Assembly (NCBI GenBank): GCA_017531225.1
Contig: JAFXLL010000011.1
Location: forward strand, 62,001-126,000
From: Bacteroidales bacterium
GTDB taxonomy: Bacteria > Bacteroidota > Bacteroidia > Bacteroidales > F082
Reading direction: 5' to 3'
Length of the DNA: 64,000 bases
Program-made: the position numbers and the translations under genes
Notes under the pieces: generated by a model
Database searches by the model: none
The model's input: the letters and a program-made list of their open reading frames with translations, nothing else
What the model was told of the DNA's origin: nothing
Part shown: one piece after another, positions 44,242-52,592 of the stretch
Layout of the letters: every line of letters begins with the position of its first letter
How positions within the stretch are numbered: the stretch's first letter is position 1

Positions 44242-44820
44242 ATGGAAGAACATCACCCTCTGGAACCATTCCTGCCTGAGAACGCCAAAGTGCTTTTCCT
44301 GGGTAGCTTTCCGCCGCCGCGACAGCGTTGGTGCATGGAGTTCTATTACCCGAACTTCCAGAACGACCACTGGAGGATCGAAGGTGCGGTGTGGTTCAAC
44401 GACAAGAACTATTTCATCGATTTGGAAAGGAAATGCTTCATCAAGGAGAAGATCGTTGAGTTCTTATATGAAAAAGGTATCGCCTTGTACGATACGGCAC
44501 AAGTGGTCCGAAGGCTGAAGGACAACGCTTCCGATGCTTTCCTGGAGATTGTGGAGCCCACTGACTTGAGGGCTTTGCTTCGCCAAATGCACCAGTGTCA
44601 TGCCATCGCCACTACAGGCGAGAAGGCGACAGGGGAGGTGTGCCGCTATTATGGTGTGGATCATATTCCCGCATTAGGTAGCGTCACCGAACTGGAATCA
44701 GGTATGTCGTTGTATCGGCTGCCATCCTCGTCACGGGCCTATCCTTTGGCGTTTGAGAAGAAAGTGGAGGCGTATCAAGAGATGTTTGAGCAGGTTTTTA
44801 AAGAAAGTAGTTTATGTTGA
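44242..44820 (+). CDS. Uracil-DNA glycosylase superfamily protein (hypoxanthine-DNA-glycosylase-like)
   Basis: A 192-residue UDG-superfamily enzyme predicted to remove a damaged or deaminated base. Motif 1 is VLFLGSFPPPRQRW (the GSFP type seen in HDG/MUG-like families), a central EKGIALYDTAQVVRRLKDNASDAF segment resembling the hypoxanthine-glycosylase group, TTGEKATGEVC near the Rossmann-like strand, and motif 2 LPSSSRAYPL near residue 165. It is not of the UdgX type (no KRRIH-like insert seen). The start is the ATG at 44242; 13 further codons upstream lie across the promoter. It overlaps the radical SAM gene by 7 bases, opening a repair operon. Confidence 0.83.
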   Translation: MEEHHPLEPFLPENAKVLFLGSFPPPRQRWCMEFYYPNFQNDHWRIEGAVWFNDKNYFIDLERKCFIKEKIVEFLYEKGIALYDTAQVVRRLKDNASDAFLEIVEPTDLRALLRQMHQCHAIATTGEKATGEVCRYYGVDHIPALGSVTELESGMSLYRLPSSSRAYPLAFEKKVEAYQEMFEQVFKESSLC

Positions 44821-46103
44821 CGGAAAACACCATGGAACGGTTGCGCATTCTCACCGAGTCGGCGAAGTACGACGTGTCGTGCTCGTCGAGTGGCACGGTG
44901 CGGAGTGGTAAGAAAGGCATGGTGGGCAACACCGTGGGCGGGCTCGGCATCTGTCACTCCTTTGCCGACGATGGTCGCTGTATATCCCTCCTCAAGGTGA
45001 TGCTGACCAACAGTTGCATGTACGACTGCGCTTATTGTGTCAACCGTCGCTCAAACGACATCCCTCGGGCGACTCTCTCCGTCACGGAGCTGGTGGACAT
45101 CACGATGGAGTTTTACCGCCGCAATTATATCGAAGGACTCTTTCTTTCAAGTGGTGTGGTGCGCAACCCCGACTATACCATGGAACGTCTGGTGGCCATT
45201 GTTAGAAAACTGCGCACGGAGCATCGTTTCAATGGCTATATCCATCTGAAAAGCATTCCGGGAGCCTCCCAGGAACTACTCAGCCAGGCAGGGCTGTATG
45301 CCGACCGCATGAGCGTGAACATCGAGATTCCAAAGGAGGAGTCGCTGAAGCTGCTTGCCCCTGAGAAAGACCACCAGAGCGTGTTCCAGCCGATGAAACT
45401 CATCCAGCAAGGGGTGTTGGAGAACAAGGAGGACCGTCGTCGCTTCCATCATGCGCCACGTTTCGTGCCGGCCGGACAATCCACCCAGATGATCGTCGGG
45501 GCGACCAAAGAGACCGATCGCGACATCCTCACCATGTCATCGATGCTCTATGGTCAGCCCACCATGCGCCGCGTGTATTATTCTGGTTACGTCAGCGTGA
45601 ACACCTACGACTCGCGTCTGCCTGTGCTGAGACAGCCGCCCTTGGTTCGTGAGAACCGGCTTTATCAGGCCGACTGGCTGCTGCGTTTCTATCAGTTCAA
45701 GGTGGAGGAGATCGTGAACGACCAATTCCCCGACTTGGATTTGGAAATTGACCCTAAGTTGTCATGGGCGTTGCGCCATCCCGAGGTCTTTCCTGTGGAC
45801 GTCAACACCGCTGACTATGAGATGCTGTTGAGGGTGCCGGGTCTCGGCGTGAAATCGGCGATGCTCATTGTAAACTCGCGCCGTTACGCAAAGCTCACCT
45901 CTTACGACCTCAAGAAGATTGGCGTGGTGATGAAGAAAGCCAAGTATTTCATTACCTGTCATGAGCTTGCTTCACCACTTCCTGGGACGATACTCGGTGT
46001 CAATGAGTTGCGTCCCGAACGCTTGCGTGCGATGTTGGTCTCGCCACAGGAACGCAAATTGGCTGAAAAAGAACAACAACTGACCCTTGACTTTGGCGTA
46101 TGA
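44814..46103 (+). CDS. TIGR03916 radical SAM protein, putative DNA modification/repair
   Basis: A 429-residue radical SAM protein of the TIGR03916 family, which nearly always accompanies a TIGR03915 protein and is thought to act in DNA repair or modification. The 4Fe-4S motif is Cys68-X3-Cys72-X2-Cys75 (LTNSCMYDCAYCVNR), preceded by conserved KYDVSCSSSG and GICHSFADDGRCISLLK; then IEGLFLSSGVVRNPDYTMERL, GYIHLKSIPGAS, MSVNIEIP and QMIVGAT-ETD. A helix-hairpin-helix DNA-binding motif (VNTADYEMLLRVPGLGVKSAMLIV) lies near residues 330-355. It overlaps both neighbours (7 bases upstream, 4 downstream), so the three proteins are coupled. The reaction is unknown. Confidence 0.92.
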   Translation: MLTENTMERLRILTESAKYDVSCSSSGTVRSGKKGMVGNTVGGLGICHSFADDGRCISLLKVMLTNSCMYDCAYCVNRRSNDIPRATLSVTELVDITMEFYRRNYIEGLFLSSGVVRNPDYTMERLVAIVRKLRTEHRFNGYIHLKSIPGASQELLSQAGLYADRMSVNIEIPKEESLKLLAPEKDHQSVFQPMKLIQQGVLENKEDRRRFHHAPRFVPAGQSTQMIVGATKETDRDILTMSSMLYGQPTMRRVYYSGYVSVNTYDSRLPVLRQPPLVRENRLYQADWLLRFYQFKVEEIVNDQFPDLDLEIDPKLSWALRHPEVFPVDVNTADYEMLLRVPGLGVKSAMLIVNSRRYAKLTSYDLKKIGVVMKKAKYFITCHELASPLPGTILGVNELRPERLRAMLVSPQERKLAEKEQQLTLDFGV

Positions 46104-46891
46104 CGGTTTACACTTTTGACGGGACTTTGGACGGACTGCTGACGGCAGTCTTTGATGCCTTTGAGCGGCATGAGCAGCCGGAGCAACTGCTGACCGCGGG
46201 TGATGCCTTACCTTTGTTTTGCGATCAGCTCCATGAAGTGATGACCGATGAGGCGAAGGCTCGAAGAGTGTGGACTGGCCTGGAGAAGAGGCTCTCGCGC
46301 GAGGCATTGCACCTGATTTCGGTCAGTGGACTCTCTGAGTTGCCAGAGCTGTACAATCCCTTGTTCAACTATGTATGCAAGACCTTCCGCCTGCCTCCTG
46401 GCGAGAAGAGCATTGAACGCAACTTCGCCGATCCCGATGTGCTTGCCGTGACCAACATTGCCCGAAAGGTGCTTCACGAACAGCTCCGCATGAAACAGTT
46501 CATCCGTTTCCAGAAGGCCAAAGACGGCACTTATCTCGCCGTGGTCTCGCCCGACCATAACGTGCTGCCCCTCATCATCGAGCATTTCCGTGACCGTTTC
46601 AACGACCAGCCCTGGCTCATCTACGATGCCAAGCGGCATTATGGTTATTATTATGAAGGGGCGGACAAACCCATTCGGGTCACTTTTGAGGATGAAACCG
46701 CTGTTCCCTTCAACCTCGCTGACGGCAAACTGAACGACGATGTCTTGAGTGGTGACGACCATTTGATGCAGGAGCTATGGCGCACCTATTTCAAGGCTAT
46801 CTGCATCCGTGAGCGCATGAATCCCCGCAAGCAGCTCAAAGACATGCCGCGAAGGTATTGGAAGTATATGACGGAGAAGCAGGGAGTTTAG
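46100..46891 (+). CDS. TIGR03915 family putative DNA repair protein (DUF4130)
   Basis: A 263-residue protein with the TIGR03915/DUF4130 pattern: TVYTFDGTLDGLLTAVFDAFERH at the start, PELYNPLFNYVCKTFRL, DPDVLAVTNIARKVLHEQLRMKQFIRFQKAKDGTYLAVVSPDHNVLPLIIEHFRDRF and WLIYDAKRHYGYYY, ending RMNPRKQLKDMPRRYWKYM. Its start is inside the stop of the radical SAM gene (ATGA). In proteobacteria this domain can be fused to a UDG-family protein (TIGR03914); here a separate UDG-family gene leads the same operon, supporting a joint repair role. The chemistry is unknown. Confidence 0.9.
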   Translation: MTVYTFDGTLDGLLTAVFDAFERHEQPEQLLTAGDALPLFCDQLHEVMTDEAKARRVWTGLEKRLSREALHLISVSGLSELPELYNPLFNYVCKTFRLPPGEKSIERNFADPDVLAVTNIARKVLHEQLRMKQFIRFQKAKDGTYLAVVSPDHNVLPLIIEHFRDRFNDQPWLIYDAKRHYGYYYEGADKPIRVTFEDETAVPFNLADGKLNDDVLSGDDHLMQELWRTYFKAICIRERMNPRKQLKDMPRRYWKYMTEKQGV

Positions 46892-46902
46892 GTAAAAATC
46901 CT

Positions 46903-46910
46903 TACCTTTG
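46903..46910 (+). promoter_or_regulatory. -7 box for the TSCPD gene
   Basis: TACCTTTG, 19 bases before the start codon and 11 bases after the repair-operon stop. Confidence 0.55.
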
Positions 46911-46929
46911 CCGCCAAATCAATCTCAAA

Positions 46930-47181
46930 ATGAAACACACCTATTATCCACAAGGCACCTGTAGCCAGGTAATCGAATTTGAAATCAACGACGGGGTTGT
47001 CCACAATGTGCAGTTCTATGGAGGCTGCGACGGCAACACACAAGGCGTGGGCCGCTTGGTGGAAGGCATGAAGGCGGATGAAGTCGTGCAACGGTTGGAG
47101 GGCATCCGCTGCGGCTTCAAGGCTACCTCATGTCCGGATCAGCTGGCGAAGGCAATTCGTCAGGCGATGGGAGAGGGGTGA
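46930..47181 (+). CDS. TSCPD domain protein (TIGR03905)
   Basis: An 83-residue protein homologous to the C-terminal TSCPD domain of adenosylcobalamin-dependent ribonucleotide reductase: YYPQGTCSQVIEFEINDGVVHNVQFYGGCDGNTQGVGRLVEGM, GIRCGFKATSCPDQLAKAI with the TSCPD word (here TSCPD exactly). The conserved cysteines may bind a metal; the standalone protein has no known function. The start ATG at 46930 gives the family N-terminus. Its last 59 bases overlap the convergent helicase gene. Confidence 0.93.
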   Translation: MKHTYYPQGTCSQVIEFEINDGVVHNVQFYGGCDGNTQGVGRLVEGMKADEVVQRLEGIRCGFKATSCPDQLAKAIRQAMGEG

Positions 47182-49693
47182 CAAACAATCCGTCACGCTT
47201 CAACTCGGTCAATACCATTCTGATCTCTCCAAAGTCGAATTCATCGCCAAGCACGTCTTTGGCGGCACCGATTGAAGGGTCTTCTGTCGATTCAAAATAG
47301 TCGCGGATGGTGTTGTAATGTGCCTCGCTGACAAATTGCTGGGCATCGTAAAGGTCCTGCTCGATGAATTTGGCTAAATGACCGTAAATGGTAGAGATCT
47401 TCAGTCCGCGCTTCTTAGCGATTTGTTCAGGGCTCAGTCCTTCCTCAATCATGTTTTTGGTGATCTCGTAGGTGCTGATTTTGGGCTCTTTTGGGGACTC
47501 TTCTTTGGACTCATCCGTGGCGTTTTCAGGCTCTTCTAGGGAGGGCTCTGGAGCTTCAAGCGTCTCCAAATGAATGCCTTGCTGACCTAAAGATCTCAGA
47601 ATGATGTCTAGTATTTCGGCGCCAAACTGCTTCACTCGCTTGTCGCCCATGCCTTTGATGGCTTTGAGATCGCGCAAGGTGACGGGCTTCTCCTTGGCGA
47701 TGGCCTTGAGTGCCATGGTGGGAACGATCCTATAAACCTCAACATCCAGCTCGTCAGCCCTTTCTGCCCGCCAAACGTAAAGCCGCTTATATAAAGAGTT
47801 ACCTTTCAGGTCGTCTTTGATGGATACTTTGGCCTTGGACTTCTTGTCTGATTCCAATACAGCTACCGCCTTGGCTTGCTGGTATTCCTTGATGCTAAAG
47901 CCCTTGCAGCAGGCAGCCAAACAATTTTGCTTTATTTGAAGGTCCTCTTTAAAATGTTCCAGTGCCTCGGTGAGCAGCTCGTTGATGGCCTTATTGTCGG
48001 TTTTGAACGGGAGTTCGAAAAAGCCTTCGGTGAGATTGTCGAGCTGTCCCTTGAAATAGACAGCACCTTTGGTAAGGCGTTCCTGAAGCATGGTATTCTC
48101 CTCGCAGGAAGGCATTTGGGTATGGAGCTTTCTGACCTGTCCCTCGAACTTGGAACCGACGCCGCAAAGGGTCTCTAAAAACTGGTTTCGACGTTTCGAG
48201 AGGTCTTGGATCATGTCAGCATCAAACAAGGTGTTGTTGTCGTAAAGGATTTTCATCACCTTGCCGAAGGCCTTGTAAAGACCGTAGAAGTCGATGAGTT
48301 CCAGCATTACTTCCAGCTCGTAGTCGTGGCGCAGCCGATCAACTTTCTCTTGGGTGGGTTCCAATTCTGGGATATGATCGACAAACTGGTTCACTGAGAA
48401 ATCGTTCACCAAGGCGCTCGACGGGATGCGGGTCTTCAGTACCAGTCCTTCCAATGAGGTGCATCGGCTCAAAGCCACATAGACCTGACCGTGGGCGAAG
48501 GCGTGACCGGCGTCGATGATGAGTTTGTCGAAGGTAAGGCCTTGGCTTTTGTGGATGGTGACGGCCCAAGCCAGCCGCAGTGGGATCTGGGTGAAGCTGC
48601 CGATCTCGTTTTCTTCGATATTTTGGTTCTCGGCGTTGATGCTGTATTCCATGTTCTGCCAAGTGAGTTTCGTCACGGTGAGGATTTCATCGCCGCATTG
48701 AACTTCCACATTGCCTTGGTCTTTGTCGATGCCGACGATACGTCCGATCTTGCCGTTGAAGAATGCTTTCTCGGGGCTGGGATCGTTTTTGGTGAACATC
48801 ACCTGGGCGCCGATTTTCAGTTCCAGTTTTTCCTTGGTGGGGAAGGTGTTCTCAGGGAAGGTGCCTTTGATGTCTGCATCGAAGAAAACGGATTTGGACG
48901 GAAGTGCTTCCAGTTTCGACTCGTTGATCTCGTCGGCTTGGAAGTTGTGCGTGGTCAGGGTGATATAGCCTTCGTTGTCATCAGGATGGAAGTCGGGGAG
49001 ATAGCGTTGGTTGAGGAGTCGCAGGCATTCGGCATCCATGCGGTTGTCGCGCACCTTGTTGAGCAGGGTGATGAAGTCCTCGTCGTGTTGCCGATACACG
49101 TGGTCGAGTTCCACGCAAAGGTAAGGCGTTTTTTGCAGGACGTGACTACCGAAGAAATACACGTTGTTGTAATAAGGGGCAAGGATTTCCCATTCCTCGG
49201 GCTTGGCCACGGGAGCCAGCTGATACACGTCGCCAATCATCAGAAGTTGCACGCCACCGAAGGGCTTCTGTGACCTCCTGGCACGTCGCAGCACCGCATC
49301 GATGGCATCGAGCACGTCAGCCCGGACCATGCTGATCTCATCGATGACGAGCAAGTCGAGGCTTCGGATGATGTTAAGCTTGCTCTTCCTAAGTTTTTGA
49401 TATTGTGAAGCCAGGGCTCGGGCATTGGGCTTGGGAGATTCGTTTCCATCTTCGGGAATCTGTGGCCCGAAGGGAAGCTGAAAGAAAGAGTGTATGGTCT
49501 GTCCCCCCGCATTGATGGCGGCCACGCCGGTAGGGGCGACCACCACCATGCGTTTATAGGTCTTGGCGCGCAGGTTTCTCAAAAAAGTGGTCTTTCCGGT
49601 CCCCGCCCTTCCCGTCAGGAAGATATGCGAGTCGGTATAAAGCACCAGTTCCTCTGCAAACTCAAGTTTCTGATTGGTAAAATATTCCTGCAT
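47123..49693 (-). CDS. PIF1-like helicase with HRDC and C-terminal helix-turn-helix domains
   Basis: An 856-residue SF1 helicase. The N-terminal PIF1/RecD-like core has Walker A FLTGRAGTGKTTFLRNL, VVVAPTGVAAINAGGQTIHSFF, the Walker B region LLVIDEISMVRADVLDAIDAVLR, GGVQLLMIGDVYQLAPV and, near 390-410, AVTIHKSQGLTFDKLIID with VYVALSRCTSL. An HRDC domain lies near 645-700 (LYKRLYVWRAERADE...LRDLKAIKGMGDKRVKQFG) and an HTH domain near 760-830 (EITKNMIEEGLSPEQIAKKRGLKISTIYGHL), joined by an acidic linker. This architecture is common in Bacteroidota and is thought to act in replication restart or repair. Its promoter is a minus TATATTTG at 49716-49723. Confidence 0.92.
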   Translation of the reverse strand: MQEYFTNQKLEFAEELVLYTDSHIFLTGRAGTGKTTFLRNLRAKTYKRMVVVAPTGVAAINAGGQTIHSFFQLPFGPQIPEDGNESPKPNARALASQYQKLRKSKLNIIRSLDLLVIDEISMVRADVLDAIDAVLRRARRSQKPFGGVQLLMIGDVYQLAPVAKPEEWEILAPYYNNVYFFGSHVLQKTPYLCVELDHVYRQHDEDFITLLNKVRDNRMDAECLRLLNQRYLPDFHPDDNEGYITLTTHNFQADEINESKLEALPSKSVFFDADIKGTFPENTFPTKEKLELKIGAQVMFTKNDPSPEKAFFNGKIGRIVGIDKDQGNVEVQCGDEILTVTKLTWQNMEYSINAENQNIEENEIGSFTQIPLRLAWAVTIHKSQGLTFDKLIIDAGHAFAHGQVYVALSRCTSLEGLVLKTRIPSSALVNDFSVNQFVDHIPELEPTQEKVDRLRHDYELEVMLELIDFYGLYKAFGKVMKILYDNNTLFDADMIQDLSKRRNQFLETLCGVGSKFEGQVRKLHTQMPSCEENTMLQERLTKGAVYFKGQLDNLTEGFFELPFKTDNKAINELLTEALEHFKEDLQIKQNCLAACCKGFSIKEYQQAKAVAVLESDKKSKAKVSIKDDLKGNSLYKRLYVWRAERADELDVEVYRIVPTMALKAIAKEKPVTLRDLKAIKGMGDKRVKQFGAEILDIILRSLGQQGIHLETLEAPEPSLEEPENATDESKEESPKEPKISTYEITKNMIEEGLSPEQIAKKRGLKISTIYGHLAKFIEQDLYDAQQFVSEAHYNTIRDYFESTEDPSIGAAKDVLGDEFDFGEIRMVLTELKRDGLFVTPLPSPDELPSPADPDMR

Positions 49694-49715
49694 TTCAATG
49701 AAAAACTATCGTTTG

Positions 49716-49723
49716 CAAATATA
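49716..49723 (-). promoter_or_regulatory. -7 box for the PIF1-like helicase
   Basis: TATATTTG on the minus strand, 22 bases before the start codon. Confidence 0.5.
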
Positions 49724-49784
49724 ATGTTATTTTTCTTTTATATTTGTATGATAATAATTTTTTCCGAGGGTCGAAATGTACGCC

Positions 49785-49970
49785 TTAGATCGACTCGTAA
49801 AGGCGTTGCAACTCGCGCATGGCGCTTTGCTCAGCCGTTTCGTCAATTATTAATAGGACATTGAGACGCTTTCCGTCAAAACCAAACACCACGCAGTCAG
49901 TCGTAACGGCAGGGTGGGGATACTTGTAACAATACTTTGCTTTGGAAGGCGTTTTAATCGGCCACGTCAT
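49785..49970 (-). pseudogene. Nudix hydrolase remnant with internal deletion
   Basis: The 61-residue frame starts like Bacteroidota Nudix (NrtR-type) proteins, YPHPAVTTDCVVFGFDGKRLNVLLI, then jumps directly to DETAEQSAMREL, which is the second half of a Nudix box, and stops soon after. The roughly 20 residues that should lie between (the KGKWAFPGGF stretch with the catalytic GG) are missing, and so is everything downstream of the box. It therefore looks like a decayed gene with an in-frame internal deletion plus loss of the 3' part. The first codons overlap the end of the antiporter gene. Confidence 0.7.
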
Positions 49971-51258
49971 AGTTGTTCGATTCGGTGTTTGAGAACACTT
50001 TTTGGCGGGAGATTAACGGAATCAAAATGGCGTTGATGACGATGCTGAACAAAATCACCGAGAAAACGATGTTCCTGATGAAGAAACCGACTTCCAAATC
50101 GGGGATGTATGCCACGGCTTGGGTGGCCAATACCGCTGCTGTCAACCCTTTGGGGTCAATGGCCGACATGTATTTCTTTTCCTTCTTGGAGATATCGTAT
50201 TTTTTGTTGATGGCGATTTGGACTACAGGGATACGCAGCAGATACAGCATGACAGTGATGCACAGTCCGATGACGATGGGACGCCAGGTGTAAAGCTGAA
50301 TCGACATGCCGACGTACACGAAGAAGAACGTCTTGAGCAGCAGCACCAACTCACTAAACAGCGCACTTTCGGTTTCGTTAAGGTGAGCGGGACGTTTCTT
50401 GATGCTCTTTTTTAGCAAAAAGTCGTAGATAGCGTCGATGTTGGCCATGCCGATACCGAATGCCAATGCCGCAATGGCGCCGCTGTAACCCATCCACTCG
50501 TTAATGCCGTAAATGATGAACACGAACCCTGGAGTGGTGAGGACGGAATACTTGATCTCCCTAACCTTGTCAAGAATCAATGCCCAGAAGATGGATCCGA
50601 TGAGCCCGATGAGTGTGGCAAGGATAAAGGAGGAGAAGATCTGACCGAAGATCATGCCAAACTCCAGATGGTTCGACTTGATGGCTTCCAGCAAGGCCAA
50701 AGCCAACACAATGCTGAACACATTGCCTATGGCAGCCTCCAATATTAATATGGTGGAGCTTTTCTGCGACATCTTAAGCTGTCGTACGGTGGGGATGACC
50801 ACCGCCGAAGCGGTGCCACCCAAAACGAAGCCTAACATGAGGCTGATCGCTGGGTCGATTTTCAACACTTGCCAACCAACGAGCCATACCGCAATGGCGG
50901 AGAAAACGAAGTTGGCAGCGGTCAGCTTCAACGAGGGCTTAAAGGAATCCTTCAGGTTGTTGAAACTCATCTGGATGCCGCTTTCGAAAAGAATCAGCAC
51001 CAAAGTGACTGCAGACAGGATGCCACCTAACAGCGTGAGTTTTTCGGAATCGACGATGTGGGTTAGGGGACCGATAACCAGACCGATAATGATCAGGAAC
51101 AGCACATCGGGAATCCTCCGCTTGCTGAAGATGGCACTAAAAAGATGTGCAGCAAAAATCAGCACGCCGATGATGGCGATGATCAGGCCTATCTTGCTCG
51201 ATGACAATCCTGTTGAGATTGAGTGGCTTAAAGATTCGATATTGCTGGCTTCATCCAT
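49954..51258 (-). CDS. Cation:proton antiporter (copy 2)
   Basis: A 434-residue monovalent cation/proton antiporter-type protein with about 12 hydrophobic segments. Conserved parts: FSKRRIPDVLFLIIIGLVIGPL, LVLILFESGIQMSFNNL, the discontinuous-helix region MLGFVLGGTASAVVIPTVRQL, IYGINEWMGYSGAIAALAFGIGMANIDAIY and SAIDPKGLTAAVLATQAVAY. Charged residues within the helices (Glu in LFESG, Asp in AIDPKGL) are as expected. No C-terminal TrkA domains. It is a diverged tandem copy of the next gene upstream, separated by 5 bases. Ion specificity is not readable. Confidence 0.9.
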   Translation of the reverse strand: MDEASNIESLSHSISTGLSSSKIGLIIAIIGVLIFAAHLFSAIFSKRRIPDVLFLIIIGLVIGPLTHIVDSEKLTLLGGILSAVTLVLILFESGIQMSFNNLKDSFKPSLKLTAANFVFSAIAVWLVGWQVLKIDPAISLMLGFVLGGTASAVVIPTVRQLKMSQKSSTILILEAAIGNVFSIVLALALLEAIKSNHLEFGMIFGQIFSSFILATLIGLIGSIFWALILDKVREIKYSVLTTPGFVFIIYGINEWMGYSGAIAALAFGIGMANIDAIYDFLLKKSIKKRPAHLNETESALFSELVLLLKTFFFVYVGMSIQLYTWRPIVIGLCITVMLYLLRIPVVQIAINKKYDISKKEKKYMSAIDPKGLTAAVLATQAVAYIPDLEVGFFIRNIVFSVILFSIVINAILIPLISRQKVFSNTESNNYDVAD

Positions 51259-51263
51259 ATTGT

Positions 51264-52583
51264 TTACTGGTTGTTGTCAATCAGTTCTTCAATAGATTGC
51301 TCTTCTTTAGGTTGGAAGCATTTTTTGTAAAAACGCTTGACGGCATTTTCTTTTTCCAGCACGGGAACAAGCACAGAGGTGAACGTGATGCTGAATAGAA
51401 TGACCGCAAAGACGATGTTCTGAATGGTCTCTCCACCAGGGAATCCTCGTTGAGCGGGAATGGTTGCCAATACAGCTGCCGCCAAGCCCTTGGGTACAAT
51501 ACCCGACATGAAGATCTTATCCTCAATAGGAATTTCGTTGTTTTTACGTGGGAACGACAGCCTGACAATCAAGATGCGCAGCACGAAGAGCACCACCGTA
51601 ATGACGAGTCCAATGAGGATGGGCCATAATTGTTCGATCTTGATGGAAATGCCAATATAGATGAAGAAGAAGGTCTTCAGCAGGAAAACCACTTCGCTGA
51701 AAAGCTGTTTCTCGGTGTCGTTCAGCTGGGCAGGTTGCGACTTGAAAATCCTTTTGACCAGGAGACCTCCATTGTAGAAATAGTCCATGTTGGCCATGCC
51801 GATGCCAAAGGCCAATGCGGCGATAGCACCACTGAAGCCTAACCATTCGTTGATGCCGTATACGATGAACACAAACGCAGGCGTTGTCAGAATGGAGTTT
51901 TTCACATGACGTACTTTGTCGAGAATGTAGGACCAGAAAATAGAAGCAGCCAAACCAATGATGCTGGCCAAGATGAAAGACGAAATAATGTCGCCTAATA
52001 CTTGACCGACGTTCAAGGCACCTGAAAGCAAGGCTTCCATAAAGGCCCATGCAAAGACGATGCAGAGCACATCGGAGAAGGCCGACTCAAGGATGAGGAT
52101 GATGCCGCTTTGTTTAGTGATCTTCAACTGAGCAACCATCGGGATCACCACGGCTGAAGAAGTGCCTCCCAAGATAGCACCCAACAACAAACCGGTCAGA
52201 ATATCAAATTTCTCAATCAGAATAGCCAATGCCGCCACAACGATGGTCGTGATGATGAAATTGATGGTGGTAAGCATCATCGTGCCTTTGATGGAGTTGA
52301 GCAGGGTGTTGAAATTCAGTTCGGTGCCGCTCTCAAAGAGAATGATGACCAAAGTGATGGTGGTGAAGACACTGGCTGCTGGGCCCAAATCATCGGGGCT
52401 GACCCATTTTAAGACAGGGCCGATGATCAGTCCGATGATCATGAGGAGCAGCACATCGGGGATGCGCTTGCGGCTGAAGATCTCGGTGAAGAGGTGCGCT
52501 GCAAAAATAAGCAGGCCGATGATGGCAATGGCCAATCCGGTGTTGGAAGTCTCAATGGATTGGATGATGGCTTCGGATTCCAT
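51264..52583 (-). CDS. Cation:proton antiporter (copy 1)
   Basis: A 439-residue antiporter from the ATG at 52583 (a GTG six bases upstream is possible). It parallels its neighbour segment by segment: FSRKRIPDVLLLMIIGLIIGPVL, LVIILFESGTELNFNTL, LLGAILGGTSSAVVIPMVAQL, IYGINEWLGFSGAIAALAFGIGMANMDYFY and SGIVPKGLAAAVLATIPAQ. The second copy has AIDPKG where this one has GIVPKG, so the acidic residue is missing at that place here, which may mean a different ion or coupling. The C-terminal cytosolic tail is charged. It follows the C25 protease gene by 9 bases, perhaps on one transcript. Confidence 0.9.
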   Translation of the reverse strand: MESEAIIQSIETSNTGLAIAIIGLLIFAAHLFTEIFSRKRIPDVLLLMIIGLIIGPVLKWVSPDDLGPAASVFTTITLVIILFESGTELNFNTLLNSIKGTMMLTTINFIITTIVVAALAILIEKFDILTGLLLGAILGGTSSAVVIPMVAQLKITKQSGIILILESAFSDVLCIVFAWAFMEALLSGALNVGQVLGDIISSFILASIIGLAASIFWSYILDKVRHVKNSILTTPAFVFIVYGINEWLGFSGAIAALAFGIGMANMDYFYNGGLLVKRIFKSQPAQLNDTEKQLFSEVVFLLKTFFFIYIGISIKIEQLWPILIGLVITVVLFVLRILIVRLSFPRKNNEIPIEDKIFMSGIVPKGLAAAVLATIPAQRGFPGGETIQNIVFAVILFSITFTSVLVPVLEKENAVKRFYKKCFQPKEEQSIEELIDNNQ

Positions 52584-52592
52584 AGGCACTGT

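Noticed and set aside
48491-49273. Plus-strand frame of 260 residues opposite the PIF1-like helicase
   Set aside because: Shadow of the helicase gene, with no family features of its own.
49739-49746. Plus-strand TATATTTG as a promoter
   Set aside because: No plus-strand gene follows; the site lies in an A/T-rich spacer between minus-strand features and is probably chance.
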